A DNA stretch of 64,000 bases, from the NCBI GenBank assembly GCA_900176545.1, contig FWXP01000008.1, positions 55,288 through 119,287 on the forward strand, in the 5' to 3' direction. A program made the position numbers and the translations under genes. This stretch comes from Oscillospiraceae bacterium. GTDB lineage: Bacteria; Bacillota; Clostridia; Saccharofermentanales; Saccharofermentanaceae. This document shows, piece after piece, positions 17,342 to 25,358 of this stretch (position 1 is its first letter; every line of letters starts with the position of its first letter). The notes under the pieces were generated by a model. The model did not search any database and was not told where the DNA came from. It saw only the letters and a program-made list of their open reading frames with translations.

Positions 17342-17400
17342 TTGACAAGTTAGGCTCAACTAACTATATTGTTAGCGATCATTAGTTAGTTTATGCTAAC
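17342..17400 (+). promoter_or_regulatory. feo promoter with stacked iron boxes
   Basis: TTGACA (17342-17347), a 17-bp spacer and TATATT (17365-17370) precede feoA. GTTAGGCTCAACTAAC (17349-17364) fills the spacer. A half-site starts at 17371. GTTAGTTTATGCTAAC (17385-17400), with perfect 5-bp arms, ends 2 bp before the ribosome site. The design copies that of the ECF promoter at 13151. Confidence 0.88.
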
Positions 17401-17413
17401 GCGGAGGTGAGAG

Positions 17414-17626
17414 ATGATGCCGCTATGTCTGGCTGAAAGAGGCGAAGAGAACATCATAAGGAAGATCGGAGGATCTCCCGAGGTCAAGAAACACCTGGAA
17501 GATCTGGGATTCGTGGTCGGTGCGGGTGTTACTGTGGTTAATGCCCTTGCAGGCAATGTGATCGTCAACATCAAGAACTCCAGAGTAGCCATTAGTGAAG
17601 AGATGGCACGAAAGATAATGATCTGA
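17414..17626 (+). CDS. feoA: FeoA family protein (first copy)
   Basis: Small SH3-like cytosolic protein of 70 residues that assists FeoB. The DLGFVVGAGVTVVNALAGNVIVNIKNSRVAISEEMA core is the FeoA fold in miniature. GGAGGTGA precedes two consecutive ATG codons (17414 and 17417); the second has the better spacing. A second FeoA gene follows 17 bp later, then feoB, so this is a three-gene ferrous-iron uptake operon of the kind common in Clostridia. Confidence 0.9.
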   Translation: MMPLCLAERGEENIIRKIGGSPEVKKHLEDLGFVVGAGVTVVNALAGNVIVNIKNSRVAISEEMARKIMI

Positions 17627-17643
17627 GAAGTGAGGAGGGAACC

Positions 17644-17865
17644 ATGAAGACACTTAAAGAGGTCAAGGTAGGACAGACCGTCACTGTAAAGAAGATACAC
17701 GGTGAAGGTCCCGTCAAGAGAAGGATCATGGATATGGGTATCACAAAGGGCGTAGAGATCTTCGTAAGAAAAGTCGCTCCCCTTGGAGATCCTATCGAGA
17801 TCAACGTAAGAGACTACGAACTGTCCCTTAGGAAGATCGATGCGCAGATGATCGAAGTCGAGTAA
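17644..17865 (+). CDS. feoA: FeoA family protein (second copy)
   Basis: Second FeoA-type SH3-like protein, 73 residues: the KTLKEVKVGQTVTVKKI opening, GPVKRRIMDMGITKGVEIFV, PLGDPIEINVRDYELSLRK. It keeps the family core better than the first copy. GAGGAGG lies upstream of the ATG, and feoB starts 16 bp after its stop. Two FeoA proteins with one FeoB probably form different contacts with the G domain; that is family inference. Confidence 0.93.
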   Translation: MKTLKEVKVGQTVTVKKIHGEGPVKRRIMDMGITKGVEIFVRKVAPLGDPIEINVRDYELSLRKIDAQMIEVE

Positions 17866-17881
17866 CAAGAGGGGAGAGAAC

Positions 17882-20353
17882 ATGGACATCAAGATTGCAT
17901 TAGCGGGTAACCCTAACAGCGGTAAGACAACGCTCTTTAACGCTCTTACGGGTTCCAATCAGTTTGTAGGTAACTGGCCGGGAGTAACGGTCGAGAAGAA
18001 GGAAGGTAAGCTCAAGAAGCACGACGGTGTAGTTATCACTGACCTTCCCGGTATCTATTCGCTTTCCCCTTATACATTGGAGGAAGTAGTAGCGAGAAAT
18101 TATCTTATCAAGGAAAGACCCGACGCGATCCTCAATATCGTAGACGGTACTAACCTCGAGCGTAATCTCTATCTTACAACCCAGCTGACTGAGCTCGGTA
18201 TCCCCGTAGTCATCGCCGTCAACATGATGGATATCGTCGAGAAGAACGGTGACAAGATCGATATCGATGAGCTCTCAAGACAGCTCGGATGTAAGGTAGT
18301 AACGATATCCGCCCTCAAGGGAACAGGCATAATGGAGGCAGCTGATGCCGCTATCGATGCCGCAAAGAACAGCAGGACTATCCCTACGCATTCATTCTCC
18401 GGTCCGGTCGAGCATGCTATCGCTCATATCGAGGAAGCAGCAGTTCACGATATGCCCGAAGAGCAGCAGAGATGGTATGCCATCAAGATCTTCGAGAGAG
18501 ATGATAAAGTCTTAGAACAGTTAGCTCTTTCCTCTGACAAGCTCTCTCATATCGAGAAAGATATCAAGGCAGCGGAAGAAGAGCTCGACGATGATGCAGA
18601 ATCGATAATCACCAATGAGAGATATATCTATATCGCGGGTGTCATCAAGGCTTCCTACAGGAAGAAGAACAAGGACAAGATGACAAATTCCGATAAGATA
18701 GACAGGATCGTCACCAACAGGTGGCTCGGTCTTCCCATATTCGCAGCTATCATGTTCCTTGTGTACTATATTGCCATGGTAACGGTCGGTGCTTCCGCTA
18801 CGGACTGGGCTAACGACGGTCTCTTCGGTGACGGTTATCACCTCTTCGGTATCGGTACGGGAGCTTATGAGGAAGCTGCAGAAGAGTACGGTGATACAGA
18901 TGCCATCATCGCATCCGTAGTTGACGGATACGGTGACGACGCTGCCGCTGAAGCACTCGAGAGCGAAGACGGTCTCGATCAGGCACAGCTCGATACATTA
19001 AGAGCTGCCGTTCCTTCGGGATCATCTCTTATCTATGAAGTAGAAGACGAGGAGACACTTGAGATCTCCGAGGAAGAAGCATCCTATGACGATGTCATGG
19101 CTGCTATCGATAATTACGGCAATGAGCCCGATCCTGCTGAATACGGCGCATGGGTTCCCGGTGTTCCTGCTCTTATCGAGAGCGGACTTGATAAGGCAGG
19201 ATGTGCAGACTGGCTCAAGGGTCTTATCCTTGACGGTATCGTAGCAGGTGTAGGTGCAGTACTGGGATTCGTTCCCCAGATGCTGGTACTCTTCTTCCTT
19301 CTTGCATTCCTTGAGTCCTGCGGCTACATGGCCCGTATCGCATTCGTCCTTGACAGGATCTTCAGAAAGTTCGGTCTTTCCGGTAAGTCCTTCATCCCCA
19401 TGTTGGTAGGTACAGGATGCGGTATCCCCGGTATCATGGCATCAAGGACCATCGAGAATGAACGCGACAGAAGGATGACCATTATCACGACAACATTCAT
19501 CCCCTGCGGAGCTAAGGTTCCTTTCATCGCCATGATCGCAGGTGCTATCTTCGGCGGTTCAGACCTTCAGAGATCCATCGTATCAGTATCTGCATACTTC
19601 ATCGGTATGGCAGCGATCATCATCTCAGGTATCATGCTCAAGAAGACAAAGCCTTTCGCAGGTGAGCCCGCTCCCTTCGTTATGGAGCTTCCCGCATATC
19701 ACCTTCCTACTATCGGAAATATCCTTCGTTCCACATGGGAGAGAGGCTGGTCCTTCATCAAGAAGGCAGGTACTGTCATCCTTATCTCACAGGTATTCAT
19801 CTGGTTCACGACATACTTCGGTGTTGTCGGCGGCAAGCTCACCATGCTTGAAGAAGAGCAGATCGATCAGTCCTTCCTTGCTACTATCGGATCCGTATTC
19901 GCATGGATCTTCAAGCCTTTGGGCTGGGGTAACTGGCAGGCAGCAGTTGCTTCCATCACAGGTCTTATCGCTAAGGAGAATATCGTAGGTACCATGGGCG
20001 TCCTCTACGGCGGCGGTGACAGTACTCTCTATGAGACTCTTGCGAGCGTATTTAACGGCGTAACGGGATTCTCATTCCTGGTATTCAATCTCCTCTGCGC
20101 TCCCTGCTTCGCAGCTATGGGTGCCATCAAGCGTGAGATGAACAATCCTAAGTGGACAGCATTTGCCATCGCATATCAGTGCGGATTCGCTTATGTGATC
20201 GCACTCATGATCACACAGTTCGGCAATATCTTCACAGGAAATGTTAACGCATTCGGAGTCATCGTAGCCATCGCTCTTCTCGGAGTCATGATCTACATGC
20301 TCTTCAGACCTTATAAGGAAGCTACTAAGCTCGAGACTAAGGTGAAAGTGTGA
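17882..20353 (+). CDS. feoB: Ferrous iron transporter FeoB
   Basis: Membrane Fe(II) permease of 823 residues. The N-terminal G-protein domain shows GNPNSGKTTLFN (G1), the DLPGIYS G3 motif and NMMD (G4). A helical GDI-type spacer follows to about residue 275, then the first membrane helix at about 285. An acidic extracytoplasmic insert covers about residues 325-420. The core permease then contains two Cys-bearing Gate motifs, MLVGTGCGIPGIMASRT and FIPCGAKVPFIAMIAG. Repressed by iron through the boxes at 17349-17400. It is followed by a Cys-rich partner gene. Confidence 0.97.
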   Translation: MDIKIALAGNPNSGKTTLFNALTGSNQFVGNWPGVTVEKKEGKLKKHDGVVITDLPGIYSLSPYTLEEVVARNYLIKERPDAILNIVDGTNLERNLYLTTQLTELGIPVVIAVNMMDIVEKNGDKIDIDELSRQLGCKVVTISALKGTGIMEAADAAIDAAKNSRTIPTHSFSGPVEHAIAHIEEAAVHDMPEEQQRWYAIKIFERDDKVLEQLALSSDKLSHIEKDIKAAEEELDDDAESIITNERYIYIAGVIKASYRKKNKDKMTNSDKIDRIVTNRWLGLPIFAAIMFLVYYIAMVTVGASATDWANDGLFGDGYHLFGIGTGAYEEAAEEYGDTDAIIASVVDGYGDDAAAEALESEDGLDQAQLDTLRAAVPSGSSLIYEVEDEETLEISEEEASYDDVMAAIDNYGNEPDPAEYGAWVPGVPALIESGLDKAGCADWLKGLILDGIVAGVGAVLGFVPQMLVLFFLLAFLESCGYMARIAFVLDRIFRKFGLSGKSFIPMLVGTGCGIPGIMASRTIENERDRRMTIITTTFIPCGAKVPFIAMIAGAIFGGSDLQRSIVSVSAYFIGMAAIIISGIMLKKTKPFAGEPAPFVMELPAYHLPTIGNILRSTWERGWSFIKKAGTVILISQVFIWFTTYFGVVGGKLTMLEEEQIDQSFLATIGSVFAWIFKPLGWGNWQAAVASITGLIAKENIVGTMGVLYGGGDSTLYETLASVFNGVTGFSFLVFNLLCAPCFAAMGAIKREMNNPKWTAFAIAYQCGFAYVIALMITQFGNIFTGNVNAFGVIVAIALLGVMIYMLFRPYKEATKLETKVKV

Positions 20354-20357
20354 TCTT

Positions 20358-20534
20358 ATGATCTCGTTCCTGTATGAGAACATGGGTACTATCCTCACAG
20401 GGGGCATTCTTCTTATAATCCTGATCCTTATCATAAGGAGCATGATAAACGATAAGAAGAAAGGCAAGTCCTCATGCGGATGCAACTGCGCACACTGCGC
20501 CATGGCAGGCCGTTGCCATACAAAGAGTAAATAA
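20358..20534 (+). CDS. FeoB-associated Cys-rich membrane protein
   Basis: Small protein of 58 residues starting 4 bp after the feoB stop. One membrane helix spans about residues 10-28 (GTILTGGILLIILILIIRSMI). A Lys-rich patch follows, then CGCNCAHCAMAGRCH with five cysteines. This matches the short single-span, Cys-rich proteins that often close feo operons in Firmicutes. The cysteines may bind ferrous iron or an iron-sulphur centre and may serve the role FeoC has elsewhere; that is inference. Confidence 0.85.
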   Translation: MISFLYENMGTILTGGILLIILILIIRSMINDKKKGKSSCGCNCAHCAMAGRCHTKSK

Positions 20535-20563
20535 CTCCCATATACACTGTTCATACATCAATG

Positions 20564-20591
20564 GACCGCTTCCTGAAGGAGGCGGTCTTTT
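20564..20591 (+). terminator. Terminator of feo operon
   Basis: A 10-bp stem with one G-U pair (20564-20573 with 20578-20587) is followed by a short T-run. It closes the feoA-feoA-feoB operon. Confidence 0.8.
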
Positions 20592-20659
20592 GATATTTCC
20601 GCTCTTTGGAGATCTATAAATGATAAAATCCATATAGAAACTTTCTTCCCGGAGGCACA

Positions 20660-21487
20660 ATGGATAAGACATTATATGTTACTGATCTTGATGGAACATT
20701 GCTGAACACGAAGGATCGTATAGATGACTTCAGCATAAGGACTATAAATGAACTTACATCCAAGGGGATGCTCTTTACATATGCTACTGCAAGGTCGCTG
20801 GTATCCGCATCCAAGGTGACGGAAGGATTATCCGTGGATATCCCTATCATCGCCTATAACGGAGCTTTTATAATGAAGCCTTCAACGGGAGAGATATTAT
20901 CCGAGGAAGGATATACGGAAGAAGAGCGTTCGTATGCAAGAAGCGTCATCGAAGCGCATAAGATAAGTCCCATGGTCTATTCTTTTGTAGACGGTATCGA
21001 GAGAGTATCTTGGATCCCCGAATTTGAAAATGACGGAGTAAGAAGATATCTTTCCGTTCGTAAGGGAGACAGGAGGTTCAGGTCTGTATCAGATAACGAC
21101 CATCTCTACGAAGGAGAAGTCTTCTACTATACATGTATAGGAGAGAAAGAGGAGCTGCAGCCCGTATACGATATCTTCTCCCTCGACCCGAGATACAGAT
21201 GTACACTTCAGCAGGAACTCTACCGTCCCGAGTACTGGTGCGAGATAATGCCTGCAAGAGCTTCCAAGAAGAATGCCATAGGGAAACTTAAGGAGATGTG
21301 GGGATGCGACAGGGTAGTATCCTTCGGAGATTCTCTTAACGATATCCCCATGTTCGAGATATCGGATGAGTGTTATGCCGTGGCTAATGCCTGCCCTGAG
21401 CTCAAGGCCGTAGCCACGGGGATAATAGGAAGTAACGACGACAATGCAGTCGCCAAGTGGCTTCTTGAAGCTGACGTACTTAAGTAG
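20660..21487 (+). CDS. Cof-type HAD hydrolase
   Basis: Cytosolic phosphatase of the HAD superfamily, Cof/YbjI group, 275 residues. DLDGTLLNTKD near the N-terminus gives the nucleophile and acid Asp residues. The Lys of motif III lies in the PARASKKNAIGKLKE region, and the metal-binding SFGDSLNDIPMF is present. The middle third is the C2B cap. Relatives dephosphorylate sugar phosphates or flavin precursors; the substrate here cannot be told. CGGAGG lies 7 bp before the start. It appears to be transcribed with the LURP-one gene 42 bp downstream. Confidence 0.9.
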   Translation: MDKTLYVTDLDGTLLNTKDRIDDFSIRTINELTSKGMLFTYATARSLVSASKVTEGLSVDIPIIAYNGAFIMKPSTGEILSEEGYTEEERSYARSVIEAHKISPMVYSFVDGIERVSWIPEFENDGVRRYLSVRKGDRRFRSVSDNDHLYEGEVFYYTCIGEKEELQPVYDIFSLDPRYRCTLQQELYRPEYWCEIMPARASKKNAIGKLKEMWGCDRVVSFGDSLNDIPMFEISDECYAVANACPELKAVATGIIGSNDDNAVAKWLLEADVLK

Positions 21488-21529
21488 GATAATGTCATTG
21501 AATAAGGAATAGAAAAGAGGAGATCTGAA

Positions 21530-22018
21530 ATGAAACTTTATATCAAGCAGAAAGTATTCTCATTGGCATCCAGGTTCAATATAACCGATGAGGACGGCAA
21601 TGAGAGGTATACGGTAGAAGGTGAGCTCTTATCTCTTACGAGAAGGCTTCACATATACGATTACAGGGGTGAGGAAGTATCTCTTATCCACAAGGAACTC
21701 TTCACTCTTATGCCCAGGTTCGTTGTGGAGAGGAACGGTCAGGTTACAGCGACCATCAAGAAGAGATTTACTTTCTTGAAGCCCGCCTACGATATCGAAG
21801 GCAAGGGATGGCATGTGGAAGGAGATTTCTTCTCTCACGATTACCAGATCGTAGATCAGAGCGGGGAGATCATAGCTTCCATACATAAGGTGTGGATGAG
21901 CTGGGGTGACAGCTTCGAGTTGGACCTTGTATCTTCCGAGGATGAGGTGGACCTTATCGCAGTGATCCTTGCTATCGACATAGTGATGGATTCGGAGTCC
22001 TCGAGCAGCAGTAATTGA
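21530..22018 (+). CDS. LURP-one-related family protein
   Basis: Protein of 162 residues with the repeated beta-strand pattern of the LURP-one/Tubby-like barrel: FNITDEDGNERYTVEGELLSL, LHIYDYRGEEVSLIHKELFTLMPRF, YDIEGKGWHVEGDFF and YQIVDQSGEIIASIHK. YxjI-type bacterial members have no firmly established function. The C-terminus ends in a Ser-rich tail after a hydrophobic stretch (VDLIAVILAIDIVMDS). The ribosome site is GAGGAGA. Confidence 0.82.
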   Translation: MKLYIKQKVFSLASRFNITDEDGNERYTVEGELLSLTRRLHIYDYRGEEVSLIHKELFTLMPRFVVERNGQVTATIKKRFTFLKPAYDIEGKGWHVEGDFFSHDYQIVDQSGEIIASIHKVWMSWGDSFELDLVSSEDEVDLIAVILAIDIVMDSESSSSSN

Positions 22019-22036
22019 TCAATATTCAGGGCAAAG

Positions 22037-22163
22037 AAAAACTCCATGCACTTGAGGATGCATAGAGCGCTTTCTTATATGACCTGCCTGATTCGGAATA
22101 GGTACTCTATCCGTGAATTGGAACCGGATTTTCGCTACCGTCATCACAATGTTTTTTGATCAC
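22037..22163 (-). ncRNA. Candidate small RNA, unidentified
   Basis: On the minus strand, an extended -10 promoter (TGC then TATAAT, plus-strand positions 22178-22170) is followed after about 7 bp by a 127-nt segment with no usable reading frame. It ends in a clear intrinsic terminator: stem 22059-22067 with 22042-22050, then TTTTTCTTT. Inside, ATGAC (22144-22140) can pair with GTCAT (22083-22079), enclosing a bulged hairpin with a CGGATAG arm. It is convergent to the LURP-one gene and has no gene in its own direction, so it is more like a free-standing RNA than a riboswitch. I do not recognise it as 6S, SRP, RNase P or tmRNA. Confidence 0.6.
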
Positions 22164-22291
22164 GCCTTGATTATAGCACCTGTCAAAAGAATTTATGAAA
22201 ACGATTTGTGAACAAATACTTAAAATTTTCTGATAGCTTTGGAGGCTTTTTTGTATATATTTTTATGGAAACTCTATATATAGTGAACATA

Positions 22292-22305
22292 GTGTTGCGC
22301 AACAC
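22292..22305. promoter_or_regulatory. Perfect 14-bp palindrome upstream of radical SAM gene
   Basis: GTGTTGCGCAACAC with an outer AT/AT match lies in the 438-bp gap between the LURP-one and radical SAM genes. It has the form of a dimeric-repressor operator. The rest of that gap is AT-rich, and apart from the small RNA and the next palindrome I see nothing else in it. Confidence 0.45.
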
Positions 22306-22349
22306 CATATACGGCAATAGTGTAAAATTACAATTGAAAACAATTTGTT

Positions 22350-22367
22350 AACGATAGTTATATCGTT
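22350..22367. promoter_or_regulatory. Inverted repeat upstream of radical SAM gene
   Basis: AACGATA-N4-TATCGTT is a perfect 7+4+7 inverted repeat about 90 bp before the radical SAM start codon. It is distinct from the palindrome at 22292. Confidence 0.4.
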
Positions 22368-22456
22368 GAGAATAGATCAAGGAAATTTCTTAACAAACGG
22401 TGTTGAAAATCTAACACTTTTAGACGGCTTTCGGGTTTCTTAGCGGGAGGTTTTGG

Positions 22457-23335
22457 ATGCATTTCGTGAAGGCAAAAGGGATACTTACTACAAGTGGCGG
22501 CGGATGCGGTATGAACATATACCGCGGGTGCACACACGGGTGTATCTATTGCGATGCAAGAAGTACATGTTACCACATGGAGCATCCTTTCGAGGACATA
22601 GAAGTCAAGGAAAATGCTCCGGAGCTCCTGGAGAAGGCTCTGCGCTCCAAGAGGAAGAGGTGCATGGTGGGAACGGGATCCATGTGCGATCCTTATATGC
22701 ACTGCGAGTCGAAGCTGCATCTCATGAGAAGCTGCCTTGAGGTGATACGCCGGCATGACTTCGGTGTGGCAGTGCAGACCAAGTCGGATCGTATCCTGGA
22801 AGACCTGGACCTTCTTAAAGCGATCAACGAGTCTGCCAAGACTGTAGTGCAGATAACGCTTACCACATATGACGACGATCTCTGCAAGATATTGGAGCCC
22901 CAAGTATGTAATACCAAAAGGCGCATAGAGGTCCTTGAGATAATGCAAAGAGAAGGCATCCCCACCGTAGTGTGGCTTACGCCGATACTTCCCTATATAA
23001 ATGATACAGAAGAGAATATTACTTCTATCCTTAACGAATGCGTGAGAGTGGGAGTAAAGGGCATTATCGCTTTCGGAATGGGGCTTACACTTCGAGAAGG
23101 AGATCGGGAGTATTACTATGCAGCTCTTGATAAGCATTTCCCGGGACTCAAGGAAAAGTATATAAGAGAGTACGGCTATGCTTATGAGCTTCCAAGTCCC
23201 AACACGCCGGATCTTATAAAGATATTTAATAAGGTATGTAAGGAGAACGGCATACTTTATAAGCCTGACGATGTATTCTCCTATATAAATGATCTTCCGG
23301 AAAAGTACCCTCAGATAAGCATCTTCGACATGTAA
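22457..23335 (+). CDS. Radical SAM protein, SplB (COG1533) family
   Basis: Iron-sulphur enzyme of 292 residues. The CxxxCxxC cluster motif is in YRGCTHGCIYCDAR (Cys at about residues 25, 29 and 32), preceded by a Gly-rich SGGGCGMNIYRG. The middle MVGTGSMCDPYMHCE and later VVWLTPILPYINDTEENI are typical of the spore-photoproduct-lyase-like group, most of whose members have no known substrate. It lacks any extra C-terminal domain. GGGAGG lies 8 bp before the ATG. It stands alone, flanked by long non-coding DNA with two palindromes. Confidence 0.87.
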   Translation: MHFVKAKGILTTSGGGCGMNIYRGCTHGCIYCDARSTCYHMEHPFEDIEVKENAPELLEKALRSKRKRCMVGTGSMCDPYMHCESKLHLMRSCLEVIRRHDFGVAVQTKSDRILEDLDLLKAINESAKTVVQITLTTYDDDLCKILEPQVCNTKRRIEVLEIMQREGIPTVVWLTPILPYINDTEENITSILNECVRVGVKGIIAFGMGLTLREGDREYYYAALDKHFPGLKEKYIREYGYAYELPSPNTPDLIKIFNKVCKENGILYKPDDVFSYINDLPEKYPQISIFDM

Positions 23336-23337
23336 AG

Positions 23338-23366
23338 TGCAACTTATGCATCCCCGGATGCAACTT
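23338..23366 (+). promoter_or_regulatory. LytTR-type direct repeats
   Basis: TGCAACTT occurs twice (23338-23345 and 23359-23366) with a 21-bp period, two helical turns. LytTR-domain regulators bind such same-face direct repeats. The gene for a LytTR protein lies in the operon that follows, which suggests autoregulation. An overlapping hairpin (TGCATCC with GGATGCA) sits between the repeats. Confidence 0.6.
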
Positions 23367-23449
23367 GCGCAGAATTGCCGTCACGCTCCTTATGGCTTTG
23401 GTAAAGTGACATCATCAAAGCAAACCAAACGAATAAGGAGATATCAGAA

Positions 23450-24403
23450 ATGAAAAAGAACAAGATCATTAAGGCAGCAACTATCACAATGAGCGTTATC
23501 GCATTTATCGCAGTAGCAGGTTCCGCAGCAATGGGCGGCTACGTAGCAGATAAGATCCTTCATCAGAACGAAGGTAAGGATACATGTGACAACAGCATAA
23601 AGCAGCTTGAAGTATGGGGCTACGACCTTGAGAGCTTCAATGCAAGATATCAGGGCACGGAAGTAAGCGCTACGGCAGAAGACGGTAATACGGTTCCCGG
23701 TACTTACTTCGATATGGGTTCGGATAAGTGCGTTATCCTCGTACACGGCGCAGGCGGAGATCGAGTAAGCACATACCCTCTGGCAGAAGGATACTTAGAG
23801 AGAGGATATGACGTTATCGCCATCGACCAGAGAGGATGCGGCGCAAACGCAAGCGATGAAGTTACATTCGGTATCAACGAAATGCTCGACGTAGAGGCTA
23901 TGGTAGAGTTCGCAAGAGAGGATCTCGGAAGCAGCGAAGTCATCGTACACGGTCAGTCCATGGGTGCTCAGACAACTGCTCTTTATGCTTCTAACGTTAC
24001 TCCGGGTACTGCGGGTGCGGCCGATGCGGTCATCTGCGACAGTCCTGTTCCCGGAATGGAGCTTGTCCTTAAGGAGATGTTCGGCGACGGCGATACGGAC
24101 AGCTTTATCGCAAACTATCTTACAGGTACCAGCAAGATATATATGGGTCTTGTGGACGGTATAAACTACGATGACGGCGATACTATTGCAGCTGTAGCAA
24201 ATGATAATATCCCTACGCTTGTAATCTGCTCCGACAGAGATGAAGTGTGCCTTCCTGACCAGGTTCAGCAGGTATATGATAATATTGCATGTGAGGATAA
24301 GGAGATCATCCACTTTGACAGCGCTCATATCGAAGGCATCATCGACGATCCCGATGCATATATGGACGGTGTTGAGGGATTCCTCAATAACCATGGATTG
24401 TGA
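23450..24403 (+). CDS. Membrane-anchored alpha/beta hydrolase
   Basis: Hydrolase of 317 residues. One N-terminal helix (about residues 8-35) serves as signal anchor, leaving the enzyme outside. The oxyanion stretch ILVHGAGG, the nucleophile elbow HGQSMGAQT (Ser), the acid CSDRDEVC and the His in DSAHIEG complete a catalytic triad. It resembles the YfhR/YqkD-like acyl hydrolases. It leads an operon with LytTR and DUF3021 genes 12 bp downstream. AAGGAGA precedes the ATG. Confidence 0.87.
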   Translation: MKKNKIIKAATITMSVIAFIAVAGSAAMGGYVADKILHQNEGKDTCDNSIKQLEVWGYDLESFNARYQGTEVSATAEDGNTVPGTYFDMGSDKCVILVHGAGGDRVSTYPLAEGYLERGYDVIAIDQRGCGANASDEVTFGINEMLDVEAMVEFAREDLGSSEVIVHGQSMGAQTTALYASNVTPGTAGAADAVICDSPVPGMELVLKEMFGDGDTDSFIANYLTGTSKIYMGLVDGINYDDGDTIAAVANDNIPTLVICSDRDEVCLPDQVQQVYDNIACEDKEIIHFDSAHIEGIIDDPDAYMDGVEGFLNNHGL

Positions 24404-24415
24404 TAAGAAGAGGAA

Positions 24416-24886
24416 ATGAAGTTAAACCTGTACGAGAACAAAGAAGATCTTAATGAACACGTGGACGTATATTATTCCAATATGCGTCCCGTTATCCGCC
24501 AGCTTATAGATACGGTCAATTCGGAGCGTCCCAAGCTTAAGGGACGTCCGGCTGACGAAGATCTGGATGACGGAGAAGAAGTGATATTAGATCCCAGGGA
24601 GGTCTACTACCTGGATCACATCGATCGTAAGCTCTTTGCTTATACCAAGGACGGCGTGTTCCGCCTTATGGATACGCTGACATCATGTGAGGAGATGCTC
24701 TGGAATTACGGCTTCGTAAGAGTATCCAAATCCAATCTTATAAATGTATATAAGATAAAGCAGTTAAAGCCCGATATGAACATGAAGGTATATGCATCCT
24801 TCGATAACGGAGAGAGGATCTGTGTTAACAGGAGCTACAAGAAGAGCTTTAACGATTACTTACAGAAGATGAGGAGGATGGGCTGA
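24416..24886 (+). CDS. LytTR DNA-binding domain protein
   Basis: Regulator of 156 residues without a receiver domain. The C-terminal LytTR fold spans about residues 55-155 (VYYLDHIDRKLFAYTKDGVFR, FVRVSKSNLINVYKIKQL, GERICVNRSYKKSFNDYL). Stand-alone LytTR proteins paired with DUF3021 membrane proteins form one-component membrane-inhibited systems such as those of streptococci. The next gene encodes exactly such a partner and overlaps by 1 bp (TGATG). It probably binds the direct repeats at 23338-23366. Confidence 0.9.
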   Translation: MKLNLYENKEDLNEHVDVYYSNMRPVIRQLIDTVNSERPKLKGRPADEDLDDGEEVILDPREVYYLDHIDRKLFAYTKDGVFRLMDTLTSCEEMLWNYGFVRVSKSNLINVYKIKQLKPDMNMKVYASFDNGERICVNRSYKKSFNDYLQKMRRMG

Positions 24887-25317
24887 TGCGCGAGAAGATA
24901 ATAACTTTTCTTATCGAGCTTGGTTGCGTATATACGATAGTATCCGTAGGCGGAGCCATAGCCAATATGATAGTCGGCGGTCAGACTAATAATCTGAACG
25001 TGATCGTTATGTTTATGACGTGCTTCATAGGTACATTCGTCCTGAATCTCCATAAGCTCTTCGACAAGGTAAGTCCCCTTCTTATGATCGTCGTACAGTA
25101 CTTGGCAGCATGTGCCCTTTGTGCCGTGATGATATTGATCGTAGGATGGATCGAAGGCGAGAGCGTATCTCCCAGAGGCTGGTATGAGTTCTACAGATCC
25201 TTCACGATCCCCTATGTCATCCTTGCGGGATATTACTACTACAGAGTATTCTCCGATACCAAGAAGCAGGAAGATCTCATCAAGGAGATCCAGGAGAACG
25301 CTTCCGAAGGAAAGTAA
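24886..25317 (+). CDS. DUF3021 membrane protein, LytTR partner
   Basis: Membrane protein of 143 residues with four predicted helices (about 5-27, 38-55, 63-88 and 100-120) and a charged C-terminal tail. Size, topology and position behind a LytTR gene fit DUF3021, whose members hold the LytTR regulator inactive at the membrane. Translation is coupled to the regulator by a 1-bp overlap. Confidence 0.87.
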   Translation: MREKIITFLIELGCVYTIVSVGGAIANMIVGGQTNNLNVIVMFMTCFIGTFVLNLHKLFDKVSPLLMIVVQYLAACALCAVMILIVGWIEGESVSPRGWYEFYRSFTIPYVILAGYYYYRVFSDTKKQEDLIKEIQENASEGK

Positions 25318-25358
25318 TGTGATATCATTGTCTTATCAGCTTGCAGGAGGAAACTCTG

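Noticed and set aside
17882..20353. Acidic insert of FeoB as a novel domain
   Set aside because: I recall similar acidic extracytoplasmic inserts in FeoB proteins of other Clostridia, so it is probably ordinary for the group.
22019..22178. Reading the minus-strand RNA as a riboswitch
   Set aside because: No gene lies downstream in its direction; the transcript runs into the convergent LURP-one gene after a terminator, so a free RNA is more likely.
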